This document shows positions 1 to 7,256 of a stretch of DNA of 10,498 nt, piece by piece (within the stretch, counting starts at the first letter, position 1; each line of letters starts with the position of its first letter). Under the pieces are notes generated by a model. The model made no database searches, was not told where the DNA came from, and saw nothing but the letters and a program-made list of their open reading frames with translations. The position numbers were made by a program, and so were the translations under genes. The stretch is from Clostridiaceae bacterium (GTDB lineage Bacteria; Bacillota; Clostridia; UBA1212; DUPL01): NCBI GenBank assembly GCA_012522035.1, contig JAAYLF010000177.1, positions 1 to 10,498 on the forward strand. Reading direction: 5' to 3'.

Positions 1-979
1 ACTCTTCCTTTTTCTCAACTTCCTTGTATGCAATCCCTACAAGTTTGTATGTGGCTTCATCCATGAATCCCAAAGGATGAAGCTGGTCCCCGATGGAGCA
101 TTTTACGCCATTGGCAAGACTCAAGGCGGTTTCGTAAAGAAGTGCGTTGGGATGTTTGAAGCCTCCAAATTCACCCCAGGTGGTGTGGAATTTGCCCGTC
201 ATGCCAAGAAACTCTATGCCAAGAGTTCGGGCGTAGGCGCTCGACAGCGGGAAGTGGTCGTAACCCCATCCGCCTGTAGGAAGGCTTTCCAGTTCCAGAT
301 GGGTGTTGGCGTAGGCAAGGTCCCTTCTGCCTCTTCTTACATGTCCACTGTTGTGGAAAAGGGGCAGGCCTTTTTTGTATTTATCCACAGCTTCCCTTGT
401 TCTTTTCAGATAGTTTGCATAAACTTCCTCTCCCAGTTCCAAGTGGTTTTCGTAAACATAGGGTTCTTTGCCTCTTTCAAGAAGGGTGTTAATGCAGTTC
501 TGGCAGTAGCAGATTCTAACTCCCACAATGTCCAAAAAGATGCCGTCCACATCGTATTTTTTTACCACTTCCTCTACCTGCGGAATAAAGTAGTCGATAT
601 ATGGGGAGTTCATACAAAACTCATGATAGCCTGCGTCTATCCAGTTTAACTGGTCATTTTCAGGCCTGATAAGCCATTCGGGTCTTCTTCTGGCAAGTTT
701 TTCATCCAGCCCTGCGGATATGTATACGGGTGTTTTTACCCCTATTTCATGGGCTGCTTCTATCTGGCTGCCAAGAAGGTCAAAGTCAAGATGGGGATGT
801 ATTTCATTGGCTTCTGACGGAAAATATGCCCATCCGTGGTGGCATTTTGCAAACAAGGTTATTGAGGCTACATGTCCCATCTTCAGTGCTTTTTGAAACT
901 GTTCTTTTGAAAATTTGCTTCCAATGCCTGATATTTTTTCGCTGGTGTGAAAATCAAGGTGTACTTGTCTGAATCTCAT
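1..979 (-). CDS. Glycoside-hydrolase-like TIM-barrel protein (GHL6 type), 3' end cut by window edge
   Basis: Reading leftward from ATG at 979, 326 codons are open to the edge, so the C-terminus is missing. The start is supported by AGAGG seven bases upstream. The N-terminal part has the pattern of hypothetical glycosyl hydrolase family 6 (GHL6) and related alpha-amylase/fucosidase-like barrels: FRQVHLDFHTSE at residues 3-14, a CHHGWAYFPSE segment at 46-56, VDGIFLD at 144-150 and HLELESLPTGGWGYDHFP at 227-244. In such barrels the Asp ending the DGIFLD strand is the usual candidate nucleophile (D150 here), and a Glu in the HLELE segment a candidate acid/base; both assignments are inference. A CYCQNC cluster (157-162) follows the DGIFLD strand. 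No signal peptide is visible, so it is probably cytoplasmic. Related proteins often carry a C-terminal beta-galactosidase-trimerisation-like domain, which would lie outside the window. The substrate cannot be told. Confidence 0.8.
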   Translation of the reverse strand, partial: MRFRQVHLDFHTSEKISGIGSKFSKEQFQKALKMGHVASITLFAKCHHGWAYFPSEANEIHPHLDFDLLGSQIEAAHEIGVKTPVYISAGLDEKLARRRPEWLIRPENDQLNWIDAGYHEFCMNSPYIDYFIPQVEEVVKKYDVDGIFLDIVGVRICYCQNCINTLLERGKEPYVYENHLELGEEVYANYLKRTREAVDKYKKGLPLFHNSGHVRRGRRDLAYANTHLELESLPTGGWGYDHFPLSSAYARTLGIEFLGMTGKFHTTWGEFGGFKHPNALLYETALSLANGVKCSIGDQLHPLGFMDEATYKLVGIAYKEVEKKEE

Positions 980-1011
980 GTTTTTACCTCTTTACTTCAT
1001 AGTTAATTATA

Positions 1012-1039
1012 ATTTTACATTTCTCGCACAATCCGTCAA
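1012..1039 (-). promoter_or_regulatory. Predicted sigma-A promoter of the GHL6-type gene
   Basis: On the minus strand TTGACG (1039-1034) is followed after 16 bases by TAAAAT (1017-1012). A TATAAT is also present immediately downstream (1011-1006), but its spacing from the same -35 is 22, so the TAAAAT hexamer is preferred. The promoter lies 33 bases upstream of the ATG at 979. Not tested experimentally. Confidence 0.5.
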
Positions 1040-1057
1040 CCCAAATCGGAAAGATTG

Positions 1058-1066
1058 TGATAGAAT
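1058..1066 (+). promoter_or_regulatory. Possible extended -10 element for the zinc-ribbon membrane protein
   Basis: TGATAGAAT fits an extended -10 (TG-N-TAGAAT) 37 bases upstream of the ATG at 1103. No good -35 hexamer is seen at 16-18 bases, so this is weak. It would make the 980-1102 interval a divergent promoter region. Confidence 0.3.
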
Positions 1067-1102
1067 AGGATAAAATTAATTGATGCAAAATCGAGGTTGA
1101 AA

Positions 1103-2047
1103 ATGAGAACGGAATATTGGGCTTTTTTAGACAAATACAATGTACAGGATATACGAAACAACAATGAGGACAAACACACGAGAAAAAAGCTTGAAGAAAT
1201 ACTGACAGACAACTACAAGCAGATTAAATCAAATATTTTGAATCTTCCCCACAGGATGGACAGTCTTGTAACCATAAGGTCAAGATTTTTAAGGTATAGA
1301 AGAATAGCTTTGATTGTTTTTGCTCTTTTTGTTTTTGTGGTTTCTGCTTTTGTCTTCCTTTTCAGAAAATGGCCTGGTATCAGGGTTTTTTACTACCGCA
1401 TGTATTTGATATCCGTTTTTGCAATATTAATGATGATGCTGTTTCCCACTTTGGTTGTTTATGTGAACAAGGTAAGGGGAGAGATGATAAGGTTTGTTAA
1501 GTACATAATTATACATGGAGAGGAAGACCTGGATCTGCCAATACCCAATTACTTGAGAAACATGTTTGTGCCTTTTGGCAAGGGCAAGGAAAAGGTTGTG
1601 TTGGGTAAAATCAGATGTGAGTGCCAAAGCGAAGGGAACATGCGTCTTGTGGCAAACACAACATATGAAAATGAAGGCATTCCGGTAAACAGCTATGGCA
1701 ATGTTACATATCTGAAAGCCCAATGCCTTGATTGCGGCAAGGAACATGTCTTGTTTGACATAAACAAGCATGGATGGAACGGGTATGTAAGGCAGAAAGA
1801 GGAGAGGATGCATGATTCCTTTTCCTTTGTTGAATGTCCTTTATGCAGATGTCTTTCCCATTCAGTACATATAGCTGTTCACTCTCCTGGGAAAGAGATG
1901 TTTATACGGGAAAGTTTTTTGCTTAGGAATGACGGCTCATCCATGAGGGAAAGCGACTGGGTTAACGCCTTCAGCCATATTAGCATATTTGCAATATGTT
2001 CAAACTGCCGCAAGAGGTTTTTGATTCTTGACAGGGAAACAATGTAG
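1103..2047 (+). CDS. Membrane protein of unknown function with two tandem zinc-ribbon-like units
   Basis: I do not recognise this family. ATG at 1103 (314 aa) is preferred to an in-frame TTG at 1097, because GAGG (1093-1096) is six bases before the ATG but abuts the TTG. The first 66 residues are charged and have no signal peptide. Two hydrophobic helices follow, about residues 68-88 and 100-121, giving a short hairpin in the membrane with both termini probably cytoplasmic. The rest is soluble and has paired cysteines: C172/C174 with C208/C211, then C245/C248 (plus C250) with C299/C302. The second knuckle of each pair has the same pattern, A-x-C-x-x-C-x-K-x-x-x-L-x-D (206-219 and 297-310), which suggests a duplicated metal-binding unit. 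Zinc binding and a sensing or protein-interaction role are inference. It stands alone between a divergent gene and a lipoprotein gene with its own predicted promoter. Confidence 0.8.
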   Translation: MRTEYWAFLDKYNVQDIRNNNEDKHTRKKLEEILTDNYKQIKSNILNLPHRMDSLVTIRSRFLRYRRIALIVFALFVFVVSAFVFLFRKWPGIRVFYYRMYLISVFAILMMMLFPTLVVYVNKVRGEMIRFVKYIIIHGEEDLDLPIPNYLRNMFVPFGKGKEKVVLGKIRCECQSEGNMRLVANTTYENEGIPVNSYGNVTYLKAQCLDCGKEHVLFDINKHGWNGYVRQKEERMHDSFSFVECPLCRCLSHSVHIAVHSPGKEMFIRESFLLRNDGSSMRESDWVNAFSHISIFAICSNCRKRFLILDRETM

Positions 2048-2065
2048 AATCTGCATAAAACATAC

Positions 2066-2093
2066 TTTACTTTACTGTGTAATTTGGTAATAT
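2066..2093 (+). promoter_or_regulatory. Predicted promoter of the LamG lipoprotein gene
   Basis: TTTACT (2066-2071), 16 bases, then TAATAT (2088-2093). The -10 is preceded by TG at 2085-2086, so it reads TGGTAATAT, an extended -10. It lies between the stop of the previous gene and the strong AAGGAGG site at 2109-2115. This suggests the lipoprotein, probably with the nitroreductase, is transcribed separately from the upstream gene. Confidence 0.45.
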
Positions 2094-2125
2094 AAAGGCA
2101 GGAATATCAAGGAGGTTTGTGGAAT

Positions 2126-3004
2126 ATGAAAAGAGCTTTACTACTTTTGCTTGCCTTAAGTATGGTGCTTGTCTTTGTGGCCTGCAGTGGCGGAGAGAAC
2201 GAACCTAAAGCTACGGAAGAACCAAAGGATACAAAATCTTCTGCAACGCCAACTCCCGATCCAACGACTTCACCTACACCTGAGCCAACGGAGGATCCAA
2301 CAAAGACCAGCGAGCCGCCGGAAGGTTATGACGAGACGGTGGAAGTGCCAAAGGCTGACATCTTTGACGCCCTTATTAAAGACGGCACTGTAACTGACCA
2401 GTCGGAGAACGGTCTTACAGTGACGAATGTAAATGAAGCTGTAGTGACGAAGGACGATTCCATTGGCAAAGATGTTATCGACCTTTACAGTGAAGACAGA
2501 GCCTTCTTTGCAGTGTTCAATTTCGATACGGAATATGACAAGCTTGCAGATGGTTTTACTTTTGAGACAAGTGTTAATCTCAACAGTCCGAATGCATATC
2601 AGGTGGTTGGTGGAAACCAGCAGGCAGGAGGATTTTGTATCGACTATCAGCCTGATGCTGCAAATGGCAAGGGAGCACTGGGTTTTGGTGTACATAACGG
2701 TACTGAATATATAAAGATTTATCCTGACAAGAAAACCGAGTTTGACAGATACTATCATGTCGTTGGTGTTTATGACGGTACAAATGTAAAATTGTATATA
2801 AACGGAAGACTCATAGGTCAGGAGGAACTTGGCAATGACATGAAGTTCCCGCCTGATATCAAGTATCTTGCCATTGGTGCGGATACAGGAGTGGATGACA
2901 CTGGAGAGTACTTCCTCGATGGAAAGATTGCCATCTTCAGACTGTATGATGATCCGTTGAATGATTCGCAAATCTACAAGCTGTATTTGCAGTCATTGGA
3001 ATAG
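2126..3004 (+). CDS. Secreted lipoprotein with Thr/Pro linker and LamG-like (concanavalin-fold) domain
   Basis: A 292-aa protein. ATG at 2126 is chosen because AAGGAGG (2109-2115) sits ten bases upstream; an in-frame TTG at 2117 is too close to that site. The N-terminus is a lipoprotein signal: MKR, a hydrophobic stretch (4-19) and a lipobox-like FVAC with C20 as the lipidated residue. Phe at -3 is less usual than Leu. Residues about 24-66 form a low-complexity linker rich in Thr, Pro, Glu and Asp with TPTP/TPEPTEDP repeats, typical of cell-wall-crossing spacers. From about residue 95 to the end it fits a laminin-G/concanavalin-A-like beta-sandwich. The clearest match is YYHVVGVYDGTNVKLYINGR (209-228), followed by a GKIAIFRLYDDPL strand (266-278). 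The domain commonly binds carbohydrate or protein ligands; no catalytic domain is present, so an extracellular binding role is inferred. Confidence 0.85.
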   Translation: MKRALLLLLALSMVLVFVACSGGENEPKATEEPKDTKSSATPTPDPTTSPTPEPTEDPTKTSEPPEGYDETVEVPKADIFDALIKDGTVTDQSENGLTVTNVNEAVVTKDDSIGKDVIDLYSEDRAFFAVFNFDTEYDKLADGFTFETSVNLNSPNAYQVVGGNQQAGGFCIDYQPDAANGKGALGFGVHNGTEYIKIYPDKKTEFDRYYHVVGVYDGTNVKLYINGRLIGQEELGNDMKFPPDIKYLAIGADTGVDDTGEYFLDGKIAIFRLYDDPLNDSQIYKLYLQSLE

Positions 3005-3027
3005 GGAAGAACAAGGAGGGTTATTAA

Positions 3028-3528
3028 ATGAATGCCATATTCAAAAGAAGAAGTATAAGAACGTATCAGGACAAGCCTGTGGCTGAAGAACACCTGGAAA
3101 AAATATTGAGAGCTGCAATGGCAGCTCCTTCTGCGGGCAACCAGCAGCCCTGGCATTTTATCGTTATCGATGACAGAAGCAATCTTAAGGAAATTCCAAA
3201 GTTCCATCCATATGCCAACATGCTTAACGAGGCACCCTGTGCAATTGTTGTTTGCGGAGACACAACTCGGGAAAGACACAAGTCATACTGGGTGCAGGAC
3301 TGCTCGGCGGCAACACAGAACATGCTTCTTATCGCCACCGAACTGGGTCTTGGTTCTGTCTGGCTGGGTGTGTATCCTAGAGATGAAAGAGTTAGCGACC
3401 TAAGAAAACTTCTTGACATACCCGACCACATCATTCCTCTAAACATTGTAGCAATAGGTCATCCTGCCGAGGAAAAGGGACCCAGTGACAGATATGATAA
3501 AGCAAGAATTCACCATAACAAGTGGTGA
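3028..3528 (+). CDS. Nitroreductase-family FMN oxidoreductase
   Basis: 166 aa, a usual length for the small single-domain nitroreductase-like flavoproteins. ATG at 3028 has AAGGAGG (3013-3019) eight bases upstream. Family features: RRSIRTYQDKPV at residues 7-18 (the Arg/Ser that contacts FMN phosphate), PSAGNQQPWHFIV at 34-46 (the conserved S-x-x-N-x-Q-P-W flavin-site segment), and an AATQNMLLIATELGLGSVW helix-strand (94-112) followed by GVYPRDERV. Members are homodimers that bind FMN and use NAD(P)H to reduce nitro compounds, quinones or other acceptors. The physiological substrate cannot be read from sequence. The gene lies 23 bases after the lipoprotein stop in the same direction, so the two may be co-transcribed, though no shared function is evident. 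Confidence 0.9.
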   Translation: MNAIFKRRSIRTYQDKPVAEEHLEKILRAAMAAPSAGNQQPWHFIVIDDRSNLKEIPKFHPYANMLNEAPCAIVVCGDTTRERHKSYWVQDCSAATQNMLLIATELGLGSVWLGVYPRDERVSDLRKLLDIPDHIIPLNIVAIGHPAEEKGPSDRYDKARIHHNKW

Positions 3529-3534
3529 TATATG

Positions 3535-3565
3535 AAAAAGGTAGAAAGTTTACCTTTCCACCTTT
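3535..3565 (-). terminator. Intrinsic terminator of the hyd maturation operon, overlapping the hydG stop
   Basis: Inverted repeat AAAGGTAGAAAG (3537-3548) and CTTTCCACCTTT (3554-3565) with loop TTTAC: 12 positions with one mismatched pair. On the minus strand a run of five T follows (3539-3535), as in rho-independent termination. The two A residues ending the hydG TAA (3566-3564) form the base of the stem. On the plus strand only TTT follows, so it is a weaker terminator for the convergent nitroreductase gene, although the hairpin may serve both. Confidence 0.7.
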
Positions 3566-4988
3566 AGAATCTCAAATCTCTTTCTCCCACTCTTATTCTG
3601 TTAAGATAATCAACAGCACGCTCTCTTTGCCTTTGATTTGGAACTGTTTGTATTTCCCTGTCTATCATTTCAGAGCCTAATTGCTTCAGCTCATCATCAC
3701 CATAGTCGTTTATGTATTCCTCAAAGGTAAGGAGTGCGTTGGGAAGACAGCAGTTTGCAATCTGGCCGGACTTTGCAAGGGCCATGAATCTGTCCCCGGT
3801 TCTGCCTTCACGGTAGCATGCCGTACAGTAGCTGGGGAGATATCCGTCTCTTACAAGACCTTTAAACACGTCAATAGGAGCTCTGTGGTCCGCTATTTCA
3901 AACTGGGGCTTTTCTTCAAGACCCATCTCTAGCATCTTCTTTCTTTGTGCATAGCCGCCAACACCGACACTGGAACCTGCACTCATCTGGGATACTCCCA
4001 CTTCAAGAAGTTCTTTTCTGAACTCCGCACTCTCCCTGGTGGACAGAATTATACCTGTGTAGGGCACGGCAAGACGTATTGTGGTTACAATCTTTTTAAA
4101 ATCCCTGTTGTTTACAAGATGCGGAAAACTGTTGTAATCAACACCTGCTGCAGGAAGAAGTCTTGGGACGGATATGGTGTGGGGTCCTACACCATAAGCA
4201 GCTTCCAAATGCTCTGCGTGCATAAGGAGTGCCACCGTCTCGTATTTATAATCATACAGCCCATACAAAGGACCAATGCCCACATCATCAATTCCTGCCT
4301 GCATTGCCCTGTCCATTGCCTCGGTGTGCCATTCATAGTTTTGTTTTGGACCTTTGTGCATTGCTATGTAAGTGGGCTTGTGGTATGTTTCCTGAAACAG
4401 GATGTAGGTACCTATGCCTGCTTCTTTCAGTTGTCTGTAATTCTCCACTGTTGTTGCGGCAATATCAATGTTTACCCTGCGTATTTCTCCGCCGTTGTGC
4501 TTCACGCTGTAGATGGTCTTGATACATTCAAGGATGTATTCTATCGGGCAGTTTTTATCGTCTTCGCCTGCTTCGAGAAGAAGTCTTTTGTGTCCCATTT
4601 CCTGAAGAGCTTTTACTTCTTCTACCAGCTCTTCCTGGGTCAACTTGTACCTTGCAATGTCATTTGTGCATTTGTAGCCGCAGTACCTGCAGTTGTTGAC
4701 ACAGTAGTTGGACAGGTACAGAGGTGCAAAGATAACAATCCTTTTTCCATAGATTTTTTCCTTGACTTCCTTTGCCGCCTTGTACATCATTTCCAAGATC
4801 TCGTCATCATCAACTTCCAAAAGCACGGCAGCCTCTCTGTGCGTAAGACCTTTGTACTGCCTTGCTTTTTCAACCAGGGTTAGAATATGGTTTTTGTCAT
4901 TGGCTTTCTTTTTGGCTTCCTCAATGGAAGAAAGAACCTCATTGTGATTAATAAATTCATTTGAATCTTTTGATTTTACATCATACAT
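3564..4988 (-). CDS. hydG: [FeFe]-hydrogenase maturase HydG (radical-SAM tyrosine lyase)
   Basis: 474 aa, full length for HydG. It is a radical-SAM enzyme that cleaves tyrosine to p-cresol and dehydroglycine, and turns the latter into the CO and CN- ligands delivered on an Fe-cysteine synthon for the H-cluster. The SAM-cluster motif is C96-VNN-C100-RY-C103, the HydG/ThiH-type CX3CX2C. The diagnostic C-terminal auxiliary-cluster motif CX2CX22C is C388, C391, C414 in the CTAC...NCCLPN segment; it separates HydG from ThiH and is where the dangler iron is made. Start at 4988: GAGG (4999-4996) lies seven bases upstream and overlaps the hydF stop, so translation is probably coupled. Last gene of the operon; a hairpin terminator begins in its stop codon. 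All expected cysteines are present. Confidence 0.97.
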   Translation of the reverse strand: MYDVKSKDSNEFINHNEVLSSIEEAKKKANDKNHILTLVEKARQYKGLTHREAAVLLEVDDDEILEMMYKAAKEVKEKIYGKRIVIFAPLYLSNYCVNNCRYCGYKCTNDIARYKLTQEELVEEVKALQEMGHKRLLLEAGEDDKNCPIEYILECIKTIYSVKHNGGEIRRVNIDIAATTVENYRQLKEAGIGTYILFQETYHKPTYIAMHKGPKQNYEWHTEAMDRAMQAGIDDVGIGPLYGLYDYKYETVALLMHAEHLEAAYGVGPHTISVPRLLPAAGVDYNSFPHLVNNRDFKKIVTTIRLAVPYTGIILSTRESAEFRKELLEVGVSQMSAGSSVGVGGYAQRKKMLEMGLEEKPQFEIADHRAPIDVFKGLVRDGYLPSYCTACYREGRTGDRFMALAKSGQIANCCLPNALLTFEEYINDYGDDELKQLGSEMIDREIQTVPNQRQRERAVDYLNRIRVGERDLRF

Positions 4989-4998
4989 AACAGTACCT

Positions 4999-6198
4999 CT
5001 ATTCCATGGATATTTTGTCTTGAATTCCCGTCAGATAGGCTATAACTATGCCATAATTGGTCATGGGAACCTTTTTTTGCTTTGCTTTTTCTACTCTCTG
5101 GAGCACGTATCTTCTGTTGAACATGCATGCACCACAGTGGATTATCAAATCGTAAGTTTCCAGGTCTTCAGGAAAATCGCATCCTGTAACGTTTGTAATG
5201 GTTATCTTGTCACCAAATCTCTTTCTCAGCATGTTTGGTATTTTTACTCTTCCAATGTCCTCTTCCATTGGAACATGGGTGCAGGCTTCCGCTATGAGGA
5301 TTTTGGCGTTCTCATTCAAGCTGTCAAGCAATGCAGCACTCTCGGAAAAATATTTGATGTCGCCCTTGTAGCCTGCAAAGAGGACGGAGAAACTTGTAAG
5401 TTTGCTTTCCTTTGGAGTAAGTTCGTATACTGTTTTGAACACCTGTGAATCAGTAATTATTAGAGAAGGAGGATTCTTCAAAGTATCCAGGGTCTGTTTC
5501 AGGGTGTCGGCTGTACAACTTACCACCACGCATTTCTTGTCCAAAAGTTCCCTGATGGTCTGAACCTGGGGAAGAATCAGTCTTCCTTTTGGTGCCTGTA
5601 TATCCTGAGGCATTACCAAAAGGACCACGTCTCCTTCCTTGGCAAGGTTGTTTGTTATTGTTCTTTCGTTAAAATCTTCCGGTAGATTTCCTGCAATATC
5701 ATTAAGAAGAGTGTTGATACCCTTTTTATCCTTGCAGCTTGCCAGTATCGGATTGGCATCAAACTTATCCTTTATTCTTTTGACCTTGTCTTTTAGTTCA
5801 TTCCTGTCATAAAGATCTATTTTGTTTAGTACTACAAGGACAGGTATTTTCTTGTTCTTGAAATAGTTGTACCAGTCAAGATCCTCGTCTGCAGCATCGT
5901 CTCCAATAACAATCAAGGCAATGTCTGTTTTGGCAGCTGCATCTTTAGTTTTGCTTACCCTTAGCTCACCCAAATCCCCCGAATCATCGTACCCTGCCGT
6001 ATCTATTAGGACGCAGGGACCAAGACCTTGTATTTCAATTGACTTGTATACAGGGTCTGCTGTTGTGCCGGCATGCTGTGATACGATAGCGATATCCTGG
6101 CCTGCAAGGGCATTTATCAAGGAGGACTTGCCGCTGTTTCTTTTGCCGAATATTCCAATGCTGATTCTTTCGGCTCTTGGTGTATCGTTTAGACTCAT
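4999..6198 (-). CDS. hydF: [FeFe]-hydrogenase maturation GTPase and scaffold HydF
   Basis: 399 aa from ATG at 6198, with GGAGG seven bases upstream, inside the 3' end of hydE. The reading frame is open further upstream, but only that ATG has the site and gives the family length. HydF is a GTPase and scaffold on which the diiron subcluster is assembled and passed to apo-hydrogenase HydA. The GTPase domain has P-loop GKRNSGKS (18-25), the GTT switch region (44-46), DTAG (66-69) and NKID (125-128). A dimerisation region follows. The C-terminal [4Fe-4S] domain has CTH (C306, H308) and HCGAC (H354, C355, C358), the CxH...HCxxC cluster signature. ATG overlaps the hydE TGA (ATGA), indicating translational coupling. 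Confidence 0.97.
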   Translation of the reverse strand: MSLNDTPRAERISIGIFGKRNSGKSSLINALAGQDIAIVSQHAGTTADPVYKSIEIQGLGPCVLIDTAGYDDSGDLGELRVSKTKDAAAKTDIALIVIGDDAADEDLDWYNYFKNKKIPVLVVLNKIDLYDRNELKDKVKRIKDKFDANPILASCKDKKGINTLLNDIAGNLPEDFNERTITNNLAKEGDVVLLVMPQDIQAPKGRLILPQVQTIRELLDKKCVVVSCTADTLKQTLDTLKNPPSLIITDSQVFKTVYELTPKESKLTSFSVLFAGYKGDIKYFSESAALLDSLNENAKILIAEACTHVPMEEDIGRVKIPNMLRKRFGDKITITNVTGCDFPEDLETYDLIIHCGACMFNRRYVLQRVEKAKQKKVPMTNYGIVIAYLTGIQDKISME

Positions 6199-7247
6199 AC
6201 CAGTTCCTCCTCTTTTTTGTAGTCGCCTCTGGAGACAACAAGGGAATAGCCGATTTTCTTCATTCTGTTTCCAAGGCACATGCTGCACTCGGCACTTTCT
6301 TCTCCTGTGCATATCTTGCCGTCGTAAAGCATGTATTTCTCCCTTACACTGACAGGGGACAGATTTGGCATTACCACATTTGCTCCTGCCAGAATCCCCA
6401 TCTCTCTTCCATTAGGGTCAATTGTGCCTAATGCTGTGGTGGAGGGGATGTTGGCAGTAGGGAACATGAGCCTTAATATGGACATTAGTACAAGGACAAG
6501 CTGTAAAGAACCTGGCTTGTGGTCTTTGAAGATTGTGTCCTTGTGCGGAATAAAGGGTCCTATGCCTATCATTTCCGGTTTGAGTTCATAAAGGAAGAGA
6601 AGATCATCAGCCAGGTCCTGGGCTGTCTGGTAGGGAGAACCTACCATGAAGCCGGTACCTGTCTGATATCCAATCTTCTTTAAGTTGTGGAGGCATTGCT
6701 TTCTGTTTTCTATGCTTAATTCAGAGGGGTGAAGCTTTTCATAATGGAGGGGGTTTGCTGTTTCATGCCTGAGAAGATATCTTTCAGCGCCTGCTTCATA
6801 ATACATCTGGTACTGCTCATACGTTTTCTCACCAAGAGAAAGGGTAATTGCACAGTCCGGAAACTCTCTTCTAATTGAGCTGATTATATCCACCAAAAGA
6901 CTGTCTGTGTAATACGGGTCTTCACCCCCCTGAAGGACAAAGGTGCGAAATCCAAGCTCGTGGCCTGTTCTGCAGCATTTGAGTATTTCTTCCTTGGCAA
7001 GGCGGTATCTTGACACGTTTTTGTTGCCTCTTCGTATGCCGCAGTAATAGCAGTTGTTTTTGCATATGTTTGTGAATTCTATAAGGCCTCGCATGTAAAC
7101 GTCTCTTCCAAAGTGTTTGACCGCTATTTGTCTTGCCAGAGAATGCAAATAGCCTGATACTTCCGGTGTTATGTTCTCAAGAAGGTACACATATTCATCT
7201 TTGGAAAGTACTCTGTTTTCCTTAAGCTTATCAATTAGTCTTGTCAT
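6195..7247 (-). CDS. hydE: [FeFe]-hydrogenase maturase HydE (radical-SAM)
   Basis: 350 aa, normal HydE length. It is a radical-SAM enzyme of the BioB-like class that acts on the HydG-made Fe(CO)2(CN)(Cys) synthon on the way to the diiron core of the H-cluster. Motifs: C62-KNN-C66-YY-C69 (CX3CX2C SAM cluster), QGGED (106-110) near the SAM site, and C313, C321, C324 (CTGEESAECSMC), which form the accessory C-terminal cluster present in many but not all HydE. Start at 7247 is set by AGGAG six to seven bases upstream, overlapping the stop of the regulator gene. hydE ends in an ATGA overlap with hydF. Confidence 0.96.
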   Translation of the reverse strand: MTRLIDKLKENRVLSKDEYVYLLENITPEVSGYLHSLARQIAVKHFGRDVYMRGLIEFTNICKNNCYYCGIRRGNKNVSRYRLAKEEILKCCRTGHELGFRTFVLQGGEDPYYTDSLLVDIISSIRREFPDCAITLSLGEKTYEQYQMYYEAGAERYLLRHETANPLHYEKLHPSELSIENRKQCLHNLKKIGYQTGTGFMVGSPYQTAQDLADDLLFLYELKPEMIGIGPFIPHKDTIFKDHKPGSLQLVLVLMSILRLMFPTANIPSTTALGTIDPNGREMGILAGANVVMPNLSPVSVREKYMLYDGKICTGEESAECSMCLGNRMKKIGYSLVVSRGDYKKEEELV

Positions 7248-7256
7248 AAACTTCTC

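Noticed and set aside
77..649. A plus-strand open frame opposite the GHL6-type gene.
   Set aside because: The minus-strand frame through the same region is continuous to the edge, starts with a good ribosome site and shows family motifs; the plus-strand frame shows none.
2270..2971. A minus-strand open frame opposite the lipoprotein gene.
   Set aside because: The plus-strand frame has a lipoprotein signal, linker and LamG domain with a strong ribosome site. The opposite frame has no site or domain.
3945..4883. A long open frame on the plus strand opposite hydG.
   Set aside because: It is the antisense shadow of hydG: low-complexity Cys/Phe/Val-rich translation, no ribosome binding site and no recognisable domain.
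6199..6312. A longer HydF beginning about 38 residues before the ATG at 6198.
   Set aside because: The extra residues are another frame of the hydE 3' end, are not HydF-like, and GGAGG is correctly placed only for the ATG at 6198.
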